Below, in pieces: positions 8,666 through 16,386 of a stretch of 44,622 bases of DNA. Below the pieces are notes generated by a model. It had not been told where the DNA came from and ran no database searches. It saw only the letters and a program-made list of their open reading frames with translations. Made by a program: the position numbers and the translations under genes. This stretch comes from an uncultured Collinsella sp. (lineage in GTDB: Bacteria > Actinomycetota > Coriobacteriia > Coriobacteriales > Coriobacteriaceae). Position 1 is the stretch's first letter; every line of letters begins with the position of its first letter. The DNA lies in NCBI GenBank assembly GCA_900541205.1, contig UQIV01000022.1:1-44622 (forward strand). Direction: 5' to 3'.

Positions 8666-8725
8666 AATCTTGCTCTCTAGCTAATCAAAATTATACCGAT
8701 TCTTGATTAATTAGAGAGCAAGATT
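8666..8725 (-). promoter_or_regulatory. Long palindrome with a TATAAT box upstream of the DUF4143 ATPase
   Basis: Two 25-bp arms (8666-8690 and 8701-8725) match at 22 of 25 positions as an inverted repeat, separated by 10 bp. On the minus strand a perfect TATAAT (8690-8695) lies at the spacer, so transcription would start inside the lower arm, about 25 nt before the ATG. No good -35 is seen. This arrangement fits an operator that blocks the promoter; the binding protein is unknown. Confidence 0.65.
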
Positions 8726-8831
8726 TTGTCTGACTTGATTAACACTTACGCAAGTTTTTTCACTATTACTGCTCCAAAGGATGTCGAGTGGCTGAGAGGA
8801 CTACCAAGTTCGAATGCGACTCCCCGAGCAG

Positions 8832-8869
8832 TCGATTTGGGACGGGGATATTATCGATTTGGGACGGGG
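8832..8869. repeat. Two direct copies of TCGATTTGGGACGGGG
   Basis: The 16-bp sequence occurs at 8832-8847 and 8854-8869, a 22-bp period, and is followed by CTTTTTT. The segment lies in the gene-free stretch 8658-9001. No function is apparent. Confidence 0.7.
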
Positions 8870-8910
8870 CTTTTTTGACTACCCTCCCCCTGCAGAAAAA
8901 TCCCTAACGC

Positions 8911-8977
8911 AGTTGCGGTGAAATAGGGACTGTTTTTGCTGGTCAAACCGCAAAACAGTCCCTATTTCACCGCAACT
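8911..8977. repeat. Perfect 26-bp inverted repeat, family B (AGTTGCGGTGAAATAG type)
   Basis: Arms at 8911-8936 and 8952-8977 are perfectly complementary, with a 15-base loop. A related hairpin with the same outer sequence AGTTGCGGTG-A-ATAG but a different inner part stands at 21497-21563, so this is a dispersed family. Confidence 0.85.
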
Positions 8978-9001
8978 TATTGATGGCCTTTTGGGTGGCA
9001 C

Positions 9002-9175
9002 TCAGCGCCACGGGTCGGCTTCGAACAGCGGCTCGCGCTCGGGGCGGCGATCGCTGTAGGGATCGTAGCCGTCATCGTCCTCGTTCTCGGCACGGATGTA
9101 GGGGTCGCGCGGCTTGGGCGCCGGTTTGGACGTGGGCTTGGGTGCCGGTGCGTTCGTCTTGTTCTCATCTTTCAT
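9002..9175 (-). CDS. Small Pro-rich, acidic hypothetical protein
   Basis: A 57-residue protein of low complexity, with a Pro/Lys-rich first half (APKPTSKPAPKPRDPY) and an Asp/Glu/Arg-rich second half ending in DPWR. I recognise no family and it is probably disordered. The ATG at 9175 is preceded by AAGGAG at eight bases, an ideal distance; an ATG six bases earlier is too close to this site. It lies upstream of clpB's terminator... that is, on the same strand but before clpB's own 3' hairpin in map order, and is separated from clpB by that terminator. The strong ribosome site is the main support for translation. Confidence 0.55.
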   Translation of the reverse strand: MKDENKTNAPAPKPTSKPAPKPRDPYIRAENEDDDGYDPYSDRRPEREPLFEADPWR

Positions 9176-9228
9176 CTGCATAGCTCCTTGCATCGTATCC
9201 GTTCAACATCATCGATTGTCGCACGAAA

Positions 9229-9262
9229 AAGGGCGGCGGACCCAATTGGATCCGCCGCCCTT
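9229..9262 (-). terminator. Intrinsic terminator of clpB
   Basis: Arms 9229-9240 and 9251-9262 (AAGGGCGGCGGA and TCCGCCGCCCTT) pair perfectly. On the minus strand the hairpin is followed by TTTTTCG, 46 bp after the clpB stop codon. Confidence 0.88.
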
Positions 9263-9307
9263 GGCATTTAGAGACGGCTGGTAGATTTTAAGGCATGTCC
9301 CAAAAAT

Positions 9308-11935
9308 CTACTCGGCGTCGGGGACCTCGTAGGTAGCCGCCGGCGTGTTGTCGCACACGACGGTAAAGCCGCCGTCCTTGTCGACATCGACTGTCACCTG
9401 ATCGCCCTCGCGCACTGTGCCGTCGATGATGGCCGCCGCGATGGCGTCCACGACCTCGCGCTGGACCAGGCGCTTGAGCGGACGGGCACCAAAGACCGGG
9501 TCCAAACCGCCCACGGCGAGCATCTGCTTGGCCGCCGGGGTGACGGCAAGCGTCATGCGCTCCTTGGCCAGACGCGCGCGGACGTCGGCAAGCTGGATGT
9601 CGACGATCTTTTCGATCTGCGCCATACCGAGCGGATGGAACACCACGATATCGTCGATACGGTTGAGGAACTCGGGGCGGAAGGTCTGGGCCATGGCCGC
9701 GTCGACCTGATGGCGCATCTCCTCCTCGTCCTTGCCGGACAGATCGGCGATGGCCTTGGAGCCCACGTTGCTCGTCATGATGATAATCGTGTTCTTGAAG
9801 GACACCTGGCGACCCTGGCCATCGGTCAGACGACCGTCGTCGAGCACCTGCAGCAGCACGTTAAAGACATCCGGATGGGCCTTCTCCATCTCGTCGAGCA
9901 AGATTACGGAGTACGGACGACGGCGCACGGCCTCGGTGAGCTGGCCACCCTCGTCGTAGCCCACGTATCCCGGGGGCGCACCGATCAGACGCTGGACGCT
10001 GAACTTCTCCATGTACTCGGACATGTCGATACGCACAAGCGCGCGCTCGTCGTCGAACAGGCACTCGGCAAGCGCCTTGGCGAGCTCGGTCTTGCCCACG
10101 CCGGTGGGGCCCAGGAAGAAGAAGCTGCCGATGGGCTTGTCCGGGTCGGAGAGGCCCGCACGGCTGCGACGTACGGCAGCGGCCACGGCGGACACGGCCT
10201 CATCCTGACCGATGACGCGCTTATGCAGCTCGCCCTCCAGGCCCTTCAGCTTGTCGAGCTCGCCCTGCATCATCTTGGACACGGGCACGCCGGTCCAAGC
10301 GCTCACGACCTCAGCGATCTCATCGGAGGTCACCTGCTCATTGAGGCCCTCGCCGTCCTGCTGCTTTTGCGCCTCGAGCGCGGCCTCGGAATCCTGAATC
10401 TGCTGCTGCAGACCCGGAATCACGGAGTAGCGCAGCTCGGACGCACGACCCAAATCGCCGTTGCGCGTCGCACGCTCCTCCTCGCTCTTTGCCTCGTCGA
10501 GCTGCCCCTTGAGCTCTTGCACGTGGTCGATGGCGTTCTTCTGGTTGAGCCAGCCGGCCTTTTGCACGTTGAGTTTTTCCTGGACCTCGGCAATCTCTTG
10601 GCGCAGGGCCTCCAGACGCTCCTTGGAGGCGTCGTCGGTCTCCTTCATGAGCGCCTGTTCCTCGATCTGCAGCTGGGTGAGTTGACGTGTGGTGGCGTCG
10701 ATCTCGACCGGCATGCTGTCGAGCTCCATGCGCAGGCGGCTTGCCGCCTCATCGACCAAGTCGATGGCCTTGTCGGGCAGGAAACGGTCGGCGATGTAGC
10801 GATCGGAGAGGTCGGCGGCGGCCACGAGCGCACTATCGGTGATGTGCACGCCGTGGAAGATCTCGTACTTCTCCTTAAGGCCACGCAGGATCGAGATGGT
10901 GTCCTCGACGGTAGGCTCGCTCACCATAACGGTCTGGAAACGACGGGCGAGCGCCGCGTCCTTCTCGATGTACTTGCGGTATTCGTCAAGTGTGGTCGCG
11001 CCGATCGCATGCAGGTCGCCACGGGCGAGCGCCGGCTTGAGGATATTGCCGGCGTCCATAGAGCCCTCGGTGGCACCCGCACCCACGATGGTGTGGAGCT
11101 CATCGATGAACAGGATGACCTTGCCCTCGGATTTTTGCACTTCCTTGAGCACGGCCTTCAAGCGATCCTCGAACTCGCCGCGGTACTTGGCGCCGGCGAC
11201 CAGCGCGCTCATGTCGAGCTCGATGAGGTCGCGGTCGCGCAGGGTGCTCGGTACGTCGCCGGCCACGATACGTTGGGCGATGCCCTCGACGATGGCCGTC
11301 TTGCCGACGCCCGGCTCGCCGATGAGCACGGGGTTGTTCTTGGTGCGACGGGACAGGACCTGGATGGTGCGGCGGATCTCGTCAGTACGGCCGATGACCG
11401 GGTCGAGCTTGCCGGCGCGGGCGAGGTCGCAGATGTTGCGACCGTACTGCTCCAGCGCCTCAAACTGGGTCTTGTCCTCGGCAGACGTCACGCGGTCATC
11501 GCCACGCAGCTCCTCGTAGACTTGCTCGATGCGCTCCTTGGTGACGCCGGCGTCGCGCAGCACGCGGCCCGCCTCGCCCTTGTCCTCGGCGAGCGCCATC
11601 AGCAGATGCTCAGTCACCACAAAGCTGTCGCCCATCTTGGTGGCCTTCTTCTCGGCCTTCTCGATGACGCGGACGAGCTCGTTGGACAGGCCCATCTGCT
11701 GGCCCTCGCCCGAAACCTTGGGCGCGTGGTCGATGGCATCTTGTGTGGAGCGTGCGAGCTGGGCCGGGTCAGCGCCGATGCGCTCGATGATCACGGAGAT
11801 ATTGCGCTCGCCGGCACCGAGCAGGGCGGACAGCAGGTGAATCGGCTCTACCGCGCCGGCCTGCGCGTCGGCAGCCGTGCTCATGGCGGTCTGCAGCGCC
11901 TCGCGCGACGTCATTGCTAGCTTATCGATTCTCAT
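9308..11935 (-). CDS. clpB: ATP-dependent disaggregase chaperone ClpB
   Basis: ClpB is a hexameric AAA+ unfoldase that pulls polypeptides out of aggregates in the cytoplasm and hands them to DnaK, DnaJ and GrpE, all encoded nearby. The 875 residues have the full family layout: an N-terminal Clp repeat domain (about 1-145), a first ATPase module with GEPGVGKT near 205, the coiled-coil middle domain that separates ClpB from ClpA/ClpC (about 410-520), and a second ATPase module with GPTGVGKT near 610. The start MRIDKLAMTS is preceded by AGAGGTGA. A 27-bp element shared with the dnaK upstream region lies about 90 bp before the start, pointing to common heat-shock control, probably by HspR. Confidence 0.97.
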   Translation of the reverse strand: MRIDKLAMTSREALQTAMSTAADAQAGAVEPIHLLSALLGAGERNISVIIERIGADPAQLARSTQDAIDHAPKVSGEGQQMGLSNELVRVIEKAEKKATKMGDSFVVTEHLLMALAEDKGEAGRVLRDAGVTKERIEQVYEELRGDDRVTSAEDKTQFEALEQYGRNICDLARAGKLDPVIGRTDEIRRTIQVLSRRTKNNPVLIGEPGVGKTAIVEGIAQRIVAGDVPSTLRDRDLIELDMSALVAGAKYRGEFEDRLKAVLKEVQKSEGKVILFIDELHTIVGAGATEGSMDAGNILKPALARGDLHAIGATTLDEYRKYIEKDAALARRFQTVMVSEPTVEDTISILRGLKEKYEIFHGVHITDSALVAAADLSDRYIADRFLPDKAIDLVDEAASRLRMELDSMPVEIDATTRQLTQLQIEEQALMKETDDASKERLEALRQEIAEVQEKLNVQKAGWLNQKNAIDHVQELKGQLDEAKSEEERATRNGDLGRASELRYSVIPGLQQQIQDSEAALEAQKQQDGEGLNEQVTSDEIAEVVSAWTGVPVSKMMQGELDKLKGLEGELHKRVIGQDEAVSAVAAAVRRSRAGLSDPDKPIGSFFFLGPTGVGKTELAKALAECLFDDERALVRIDMSEYMEKFSVQRLIGAPPGYVGYDEGGQLTEAVRRRPYSVILLDEMEKAHPDVFNVLLQVLDDGRLTDGQGRQVSFKNTIIIMTSNVGSKAIADLSGKDEEEMRHQVDAAMAQTFRPEFLNRIDDIVVFHPLGMAQIEKIVDIQLADVRARLAKERMTLAVTPAAKQMLAVGGLDPVFGARPLKRLVQREVVDAIAAAIIDGTVREGDQVTVDVDKDGGFTVVCDNTPAATYEVPDAE

Positions 11936-12024
11936 GGAATCACCTCTCTTGGGGCGGCCGCCCTACGGGGCGGCTTCACGTTGTTCGAGAAGTATTGTTG
12001 CCAGCTTTGCGCGATCTTATACAC

Positions 12025-12051
12025 AAATCTAAGTCTCTATATATAAGATTT
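12025..12051 (-). promoter_or_regulatory. Heat-shock element upstream of clpB, shared with dnaK
   Basis: Written on the plus strand the element is AAATCTAAGTC-N6-TATAAGATTT. All 21 flanking bases and the six-base spacing are the same in front of dnaK (20796-20822). It contains the inverted pair ATCTAA/TAAGAT. A -10-like TATAAG lies next to it on the minus strand (12016-12021). I infer an HspR operator, although it does not match the classical HAIR consensus CTTGAGT-N7-ACTCAAG. Confidence 0.65.
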
Positions 12052-12078
12052 TCTGAGTGCTCTCATGACATGGAAAAT

Positions 12079-12389
12079 CACCACAAAGGGGACAGGCGCG
12101 CTCACCCGCTGCGGCCTCATCCCCTTACTATCTCAATCTGTAACATCTAGCGACTGTTTATGGCTCCAGATGTTACAAATCAAGATGAAATGATCAACGG
12201 CGCCCGTTTGTCTCAATCTGTAACATCTAATCGGCAAATGGAGCCCTATCTGTTACAAATCGAGACGAACAGAAGACACCCGAATCGAAAATCTAAATCT
12301 GTAACACCAGGCCCACTTTTAGCGGCCAAGATGTTACAAGTCGAGACAAACCGAGAACCACCACAAAGGTGCCTGTCCCCTTTGTGGTG
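12079..12389. repeat. Hairpin array with about 80-bp period and 19-bp terminal inverted repeats
   Basis: Three hairpin units stand in tandem. Left arms TCTCAATCTGTAACATCT begin at 12131, 12211 and (variant) 12292. Right arms of the type AGATGTTACAAATCGAGA end at 12185, 12265 and 12346. The array is bounded by exact inverted copies of CACCACAAAGGGGACAGGC (12079-12097 and, reversed, 12371-12389). The right boundary is itself a hairpin with CCACCACAAAGG (12359-12370). Reading frames crossing this region are interrupted by the repeats and look non-coding. It resembles a small non-autonomous mobile element. Confidence 0.75.
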
Positions 12390-12839
12390 GTCCAGAGAAG
12401 AATCAGCCCCGATTAAAAGAGGCGGTATCAAGCCCAGTCTACGTTTGGCGATCCCCAGACCCAACGAGAACGCAGTGATGGAATCGAGAACCGACAATAG
12501 CCCGTTCGCACAGATAGAGGCAGAGATTCAAGGTCAGAGTCCGGCTTAAACGGCTTAGCTATCGCACGCCACATTGTTCTCGTCGTCCTCCCTATCGTAT
12601 TTATAGTGCTTATAGTGAAAATAGTGAGTTTAGTGAGAAGAGTATCGCTCAAAACTCGTGGACTCGATTATTGACCTCTCGCCCAGAATGAGTGGGGCGA
12701 ATATTCCTATTAGAGGTCAAATCGAAGCCCAATAGGGCCTTTTCGCCCCGTCATTTCGATCGATCGCTTTCTTTTGAATATTGTCATAAGCTGGTATCAC
12801 TTATCTTAATGAATGCATACTGTTTGCGAGGTACCCGCC
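12390..12839. other. Gene-free stretch with a 9-bp tandem repeat
   Basis: I see no credible gene. The segment holds a 16-mer AGACCCAACGAGAACG (12457-12472) that recurs at 13544-13559 on the far side of the next gene, and four degenerate 9-bp tandem copies of the form TTATAGTGA at 12601-12636. The last 40 bp should contain the promoter of the following gene. Confidence 0.5.
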
Positions 12840-13487
12840 GTGAAACGCTCCACCTATATCGGCCTGCTCGTCTTAGCGTTTGCGATTACCGCAGTCGGCG
12901 TAGGAATTATCTATCTCGCATTTCTCCCCGCCTCTGCGACACAGGCGGCGGTTGAGACCGTAAGCTATCCCATCGAGGTCCTCACCGATATCGTCAAGCC
13001 CGATTCGATCACCGTCGATTTTGACGGTACGCCCGCAGCGCTTGGGGTCAGCAACTATCCCCGTATCGAACTTGGGGCCAGGCGCTACACCAAAGATGAG
13101 CAGCTTATCGGCAAGGCAACCAGTTTACTCAAAGGCAAGACGTTTAAGCGGTGGTACGGCGCCGCAATATATCGAGCCAAGAATGGCCAAATGGTTGGCG
13201 GGTATTATTCGACCCTTGAGCTCGATGCGGCAAACGGGAGCAGATTGTGCAACGTCTCATACGACCCCGGCTACGTGGACAATGAAGGACCGGGGGTCTA
13301 TATCTCGGATGGCAACGTAATCTACGTCATGGAGGGCGACCAGACGGCAGTCGTCGATTTTATGGATCGGTGTACCGAGGATGCCTACGAACAAACTTGC
13401 GAGCCCGATCCGCAGACAGCGCGCAACAGTGGCTCGGCACGCACTTGGCTATTTGACGATGAAATAACCTGGACCCCATCGAAATAA
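12840..13487 (+). CDS. Hypothetical protein with one N-terminal membrane segment
   Basis: I do not recognise this protein of 215 residues. A short basic start (VKRSTY) is followed by one hydrophobic segment (IGLLVLAFAITAVGVGIIYL, about 6-25), so it is membrane-anchored or secreted with an uncleaved signal. The remainder is a soluble domain with acidic patches and three Cys (SRLCNVSYD, DRCTEDA, EQTCEPD) that might form a disulfide. I prefer the GTG at 12840, which has GAGGT seven bases upstream, over an in-frame ATG at 12813. The gene is flanked on both sides by related repeat elements, which suggests a recently acquired or mobile segment. Confidence 0.7.
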   Translation: MKRSTYIGLLVLAFAITAVGVGIIYLAFLPASATQAAVETVSYPIEVLTDIVKPDSITVDFDGTPAALGVSNYPRIELGARRYTKDEQLIGKATSLLKGKTFKRWYGAAIYRAKNGQMVGGYYSTLELDAANGSRLCNVSYDPGYVDNEGPGVYISDGNVIYVMEGDQTAVVDFMDRCTEDAYEQTCEPDPQTARNSGSARTWLFDDEITWTPSK

Positions 13488-13559
13488 GGACCCACCGGGC
13501 AGGCAACTTTGTGGTGGTCCCAGTCAATTATTAGCACCCCTCAAGACCCAACGAGAACG
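13488..13559. repeat. Second copy of the CACCACAAAG-type repeat
   Basis: GGACC-CACC (13488-13496) pairs with GGTGGTCC (13513-13520) around AACTTTGTGG, a variant of the boundary repeat of the array at 12079-12389. The 16-mer AGACCCAACGAGAACG at 13544-13559 repeats 12457-12472 exactly, in the same orientation. Confidence 0.6.
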
Positions 13560-13567
13560 TCGCGGTA

Positions 13568-13639
13568 GCCCCGGCCACACCTTTCCCTCGGGCGACCCTC
13601 GCGAAGCGCGTGAGCACGAGGGAAAGGTGTGGCCGGGGC
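13568..13639. repeat. Perfect 23-bp inverted repeat downstream of the hydratase gene
   Basis: Arms 13568-13590 and 13617-13639 are perfectly complementary and enclose 26 bases that can fold into a small inner hairpin (CTCGCG with CGCG-GAG). It lies 11 bp past the hydratase stop. No T-run follows on either strand, so it is not a classical terminator, but it could block transcription or protect the 3' end of the mRNA. Confidence 0.8.
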
Positions 13640-13650
13640 GTACAGCAGAG

Positions 13651-15951
13651 TTACTCGGCAGCGGCCTTGAACTTGTTATAGTTGATCAGGCAGCCGGCCT
13701 TGACGATGGCACGCTCCTCTGCCGTCATATCGGCAATGTAGAGCTCAATCTGCTCGACCGCACCGTCGGCGCGCACCACGTAGGCGGCGATACCCTTCAG
13801 GTCGCCATCGAGCGCGGCACGGATACCCGGCACAAAGACGTAGTCGCCCACCTCAAAGTTGGGCTCCGCCTCCATCTGGAAGGGCACCATACCCCAGTTC
13901 ATCACGTTGGAGCGATAACGCTTGGTGGCGTACTCGTGGACGATGTTGGCCAGACCGCCAATTACGCGCTGGCAGCTCGCGGCCTGCTCGCGGGCAGAAC
14001 CGTCACCGGGCTTCTTGGCATAGAGCATGGAGCCGTACTCAGTCGCCTTGGCATCTGCCGCGACGCCCGCACCGGTCAACGCCTCAAACACACCGGCAAG
14101 CTCGGCATCGAGCGCAGCCAAGTCGCCTGCGGCCTCGCCGGCCACGCGGCGCTTCTCCACGGCGTCGACTTCCTTGGAACGACCCACGTAGGCCGGGTCA
14201 CGGCGGCTGAGCGTAAACTCAGCCAAGCCTAGCGGGTTTGAGCGGAAGGAACTCGTCTCGCCCGAAGGAATGAGCTCGTCGGTCGTGGTGACCGGGTCCA
14301 TGATCTTGGAGCACACCCTGAGCAGGATGTCGTCGCCGAGGGGCTCCATCGCGGGCCACGGCTTGATGTTGGGACCCTCGACCAGCTCGTCGGCAGGCTC
14401 CGCCTTGCCAAAACCCCAGTACACGCGCTTCTTGTACGGCGCGTCGTCAAAGGTGTACTCGCAGGCCTCGTCCCAGGTGTCCTCGGGCAGGTCGGTCGCC
14501 GGCGTCAGAACGCCGCCGCTGGCAGCCGTCGCCGCAATGGAGCGGGCGTCCATCAGGGCCACGGCGCTCAGCTGGCCATTGCCCGGCTTGGAACCCTCGC
14601 GGTTGGGGAAGTTGCGCGTAGTGTGGCGGATGGACAGGCCGTTGTTGGCAGGCGTGTCGCCGGCACCAAAGCACGGGCCGCAGAACGCCGTGCGCACGAT
14701 CGCGCCGGCCTCCATAAGGTCGTAGATGTAGCCACGGCGCGTAAGCTCGAGCGCCACGGGCTGGCTTGTGGGATAGACCGACAGCGAAAACTCGCCGCAG
14801 CCGGTGTTGGCGCCCTTGAGCACACGGGCAGCCTGGACCACGGAGTCGTAATTGCCGCCCGAGCAGCCGGCGATAACGCCCTGCTGCACGCGCAGTTTGC
14901 CGTCGACGATCTTGTCGAGCAGGCTAAAGTGCGTCTTGCCCTCGCCGATCTTGGCGGCCTCGAGCTCCACCTCATGCAGGATGTCCTCGAGGTTCTCGTT
15001 GAGCTCGTCAATCTCAAAGCCGTTGGAAGGATGGAACGGCAGCGCGATCATGGGCTTGATGCTCGGCAGGTCGACCTCGACGCAGCCGTCGTAGTAGGCG
15101 ACATCGGCGGGCTTGAGCTCGCGGTAGTCGTCGCCGCGGCCGTGCATGGTCAAAAACGCGTGCGTGTCCTCGTCGGTGGCCCAGATGCTCGACAGGCAGG
15201 TGGTCTCGGTGGTCATGACGTCGACGCCGTTGCGGTAGTCGGTCGTCATGCTCGCGATGCCGGGACCCACGAACTCCATTACCTTGTTCTTGACGTAGCC
15301 CTTGGCAAAGACGGCGCGGATGATGGCGAGCGCCACATCGTGCGGGCCGACGCCGGGGCGCGGGGCGCCCGTGAGGTAGATGGCGACGACGCCGGGATAG
15401 GCAACGTCGTAGGTGTCGCGCAGCAGCTGCTTGGCCAGCTCGCCGCCGCCCTCGCCCACGGCCATGGTACCCAGGGCGCCGTAGCGGGTGTGCGAGTCGG
15501 AGCCCAGAATCATCTTGCCGCAACCGGCAAAGTTCTCACGCATAAAGGAGTGGATAACGGCGATATGCGGCGGGACGAAGATGCCGCCGTACTTCTTGGC
15601 CGCGGAAAGGCCAAAGACGTGGTCATCCTCGTTGATGGTGCCGCCCACGGCGCACAGCGAGTTATGGCAGTTGGTAAGCACGTAAGGCAACGGGAACTGC
15701 TCCATGCCCGAGGCACGCGCCGTCTGGATGATGCCGACAAAGGTGATGTCGTGGCTCGCCATGGCATCGAAGCGAATCTTGAGCGCCTCGGGATCTCCGG
15801 ACGTATTGTGTGCCTGGAGGATCGAATACGCGATGGTGCCACGCTTGGCATCCTCGGGCGTCTGCGTAATACCGCGCTCGGCGGCCTCGGCCGCAGGCAC
15901 AACTTCGCTGCCGCCGCGCAGGTAGATGCCGTCCTCGTACAGCTTAACCAT
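13651..15951 (-). CDS. Hydratase of the aconitase family (YbhJ-like)
   Basis: The protein of 766 residues belongs to the aconitase superfamily, enzymes that use a [4Fe-4S] cluster to dehydrate and rehydrate hydroxy acids. DSHTRYG (near 150), a Cys in AGCSGG (near 364) and the pair in FCGPCFG (near 423) supply the expected cluster ligands and active-site region. Length and layout resemble the uncharacterised hydratase YbhJ more than housekeeping aconitase, so the exact substrate is uncertain. The ATG at 15951 follows GGGAG at five bases. A longer reading to 16053 has no ribosome site. It stands alone between repeat-rich spacers. Confidence 0.8.
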   Translation of the reverse strand: MVKLYEDGIYLRGGSEVVPAAEAAERGITQTPEDAKRGTIAYSILQAHNTSGDPEALKIRFDAMASHDITFVGIIQTARASGMEQFPLPYVLTNCHNSLCAVGGTINEDDHVFGLSAAKKYGGIFVPPHIAVIHSFMRENFAGCGKMILGSDSHTRYGALGTMAVGEGGGELAKQLLRDTYDVAYPGVVAIYLTGAPRPGVGPHDVALAIIRAVFAKGYVKNKVMEFVGPGIASMTTDYRNGVDVMTTETTCLSSIWATDEDTHAFLTMHGRGDDYRELKPADVAYYDGCVEVDLPSIKPMIALPFHPSNGFEIDELNENLEDILHEVELEAAKIGEGKTHFSLLDKIVDGKLRVQQGVIAGCSGGNYDSVVQAARVLKGANTGCGEFSLSVYPTSQPVALELTRRGYIYDLMEAGAIVRTAFCGPCFGAGDTPANNGLSIRHTTRNFPNREGSKPGNGQLSAVALMDARSIAATAASGGVLTPATDLPEDTWDEACEYTFDDAPYKKRVYWGFGKAEPADELVEGPNIKPWPAMEPLGDDILLRVCSKIMDPVTTTDELIPSGETSSFRSNPLGLAEFTLSRRDPAYVGRSKEVDAVEKRRVAGEAAGDLAALDAELAGVFEALTGAGVAADAKATEYGSMLYAKKPGDGSAREQAASCQRVIGGLANIVHEYATKRYRSNVMNWGMVPFQMEAEPNFEVGDYVFVPGIRAALDGDLKGIAAYVVRADGAVEQIELYIADMTAEERAIVKAGCLINYNKFKAAAE

Positions 15952-16276
15952 ACTGTCTCCCACTCTGCCCGAAAGGCTCGGGCGCATAGCATACATTCGT
16001 TCAATATCGTGCCATAGAACGGTTGCGAGTGGGTTACGAATCTGCGCGTTCACTTTATCTCAGTAAAGCAAAGGACGAGCCCAGTGTGGGGCCGGCAGAT
16101 TTGGCGCAAGAGCGTCCCTTTCGACTAGTCATTTAAGAACGTCCCCAATGACTACCTAAGAACGTCCCCAATGACTACCTAAGAACGTCCCCAACGACTA
16201 CCGCATCCGGAGCAAGGCAACGCCGCAGGTAGAGGACGGACAGCGAGCGACGTCCAGAGCGAACAAGTTGGCATGA
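15952..16276. other. Intergenic region carrying repeats
   Basis: I see no gene between the hydratase start and the hspR terminator. The region should contain the hydratase promoter close to 15952-16060 and holds the family A tandem repeat listed separately. Confidence 0.5.
16134..16202. repeat. Three tandem 23-bp repeats, family A
   Basis: The unit starting TAAGAACGTCCCCAATGACT and ending ACC occurs at 16134-16156, 16157-16179 and 16180-16202; the third copy has one change. Just before it, ACTAGTCATT (16124-16133) continues the same type of sequence. The complementary form occurs at 294-315. Confidence 0.9.
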
Positions 16277-16317
16277 AAAAGGCAAGGCATAGACCTTCTG
16301 GTCATGCCTTGCCTTTT
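16277..16317 (-). terminator. Terminator of the dnaK-grpE-dnaJ-hspR operon
   Basis: GGCAAGGCAT (16281-16290) pairs with ATGCCTTGCC (16304-16313), flanked by AAAA on one side and TTTT on the other, so it can work in both directions. On the minus strand it is followed by TTTTTC. It lies about 70 bp after hspR. Confidence 0.85.
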
Positions 16318-16386
16318 GAATGACAAATTGTCGCTCTGGGCGGCGCGCAGCGTCGACCGGTCCGCCGTTCGTTAGAACGGCGGAAC

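Noticed and set aside
9635..11920. Long plus-strand frame (761 residues) opposite clpB
   Set aside because: Shadow of clpB, which is a certain gene over its whole length.
12079..12389. CRISPR array
   Set aside because: There are only three units; each is a long imperfect hairpin rather than a short exact repeat with unique spacers, and no cas gene is near.
12160..12549. A 129-residue frame through the hairpin array
   Set aside because: It is built from the repeated segments themselves, is rich in unusual codons and has no ribosome site.
12428..12652. A 74-residue minus-strand frame with a TI/TK-rich start
   Set aside because: Its start merely translates the 9-bp tandem repeat; the rest has no recognisable feature.
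16134..16202. CRISPR-like tandem repeat
   Set aside because: The 23-bp units follow each other without spacers.
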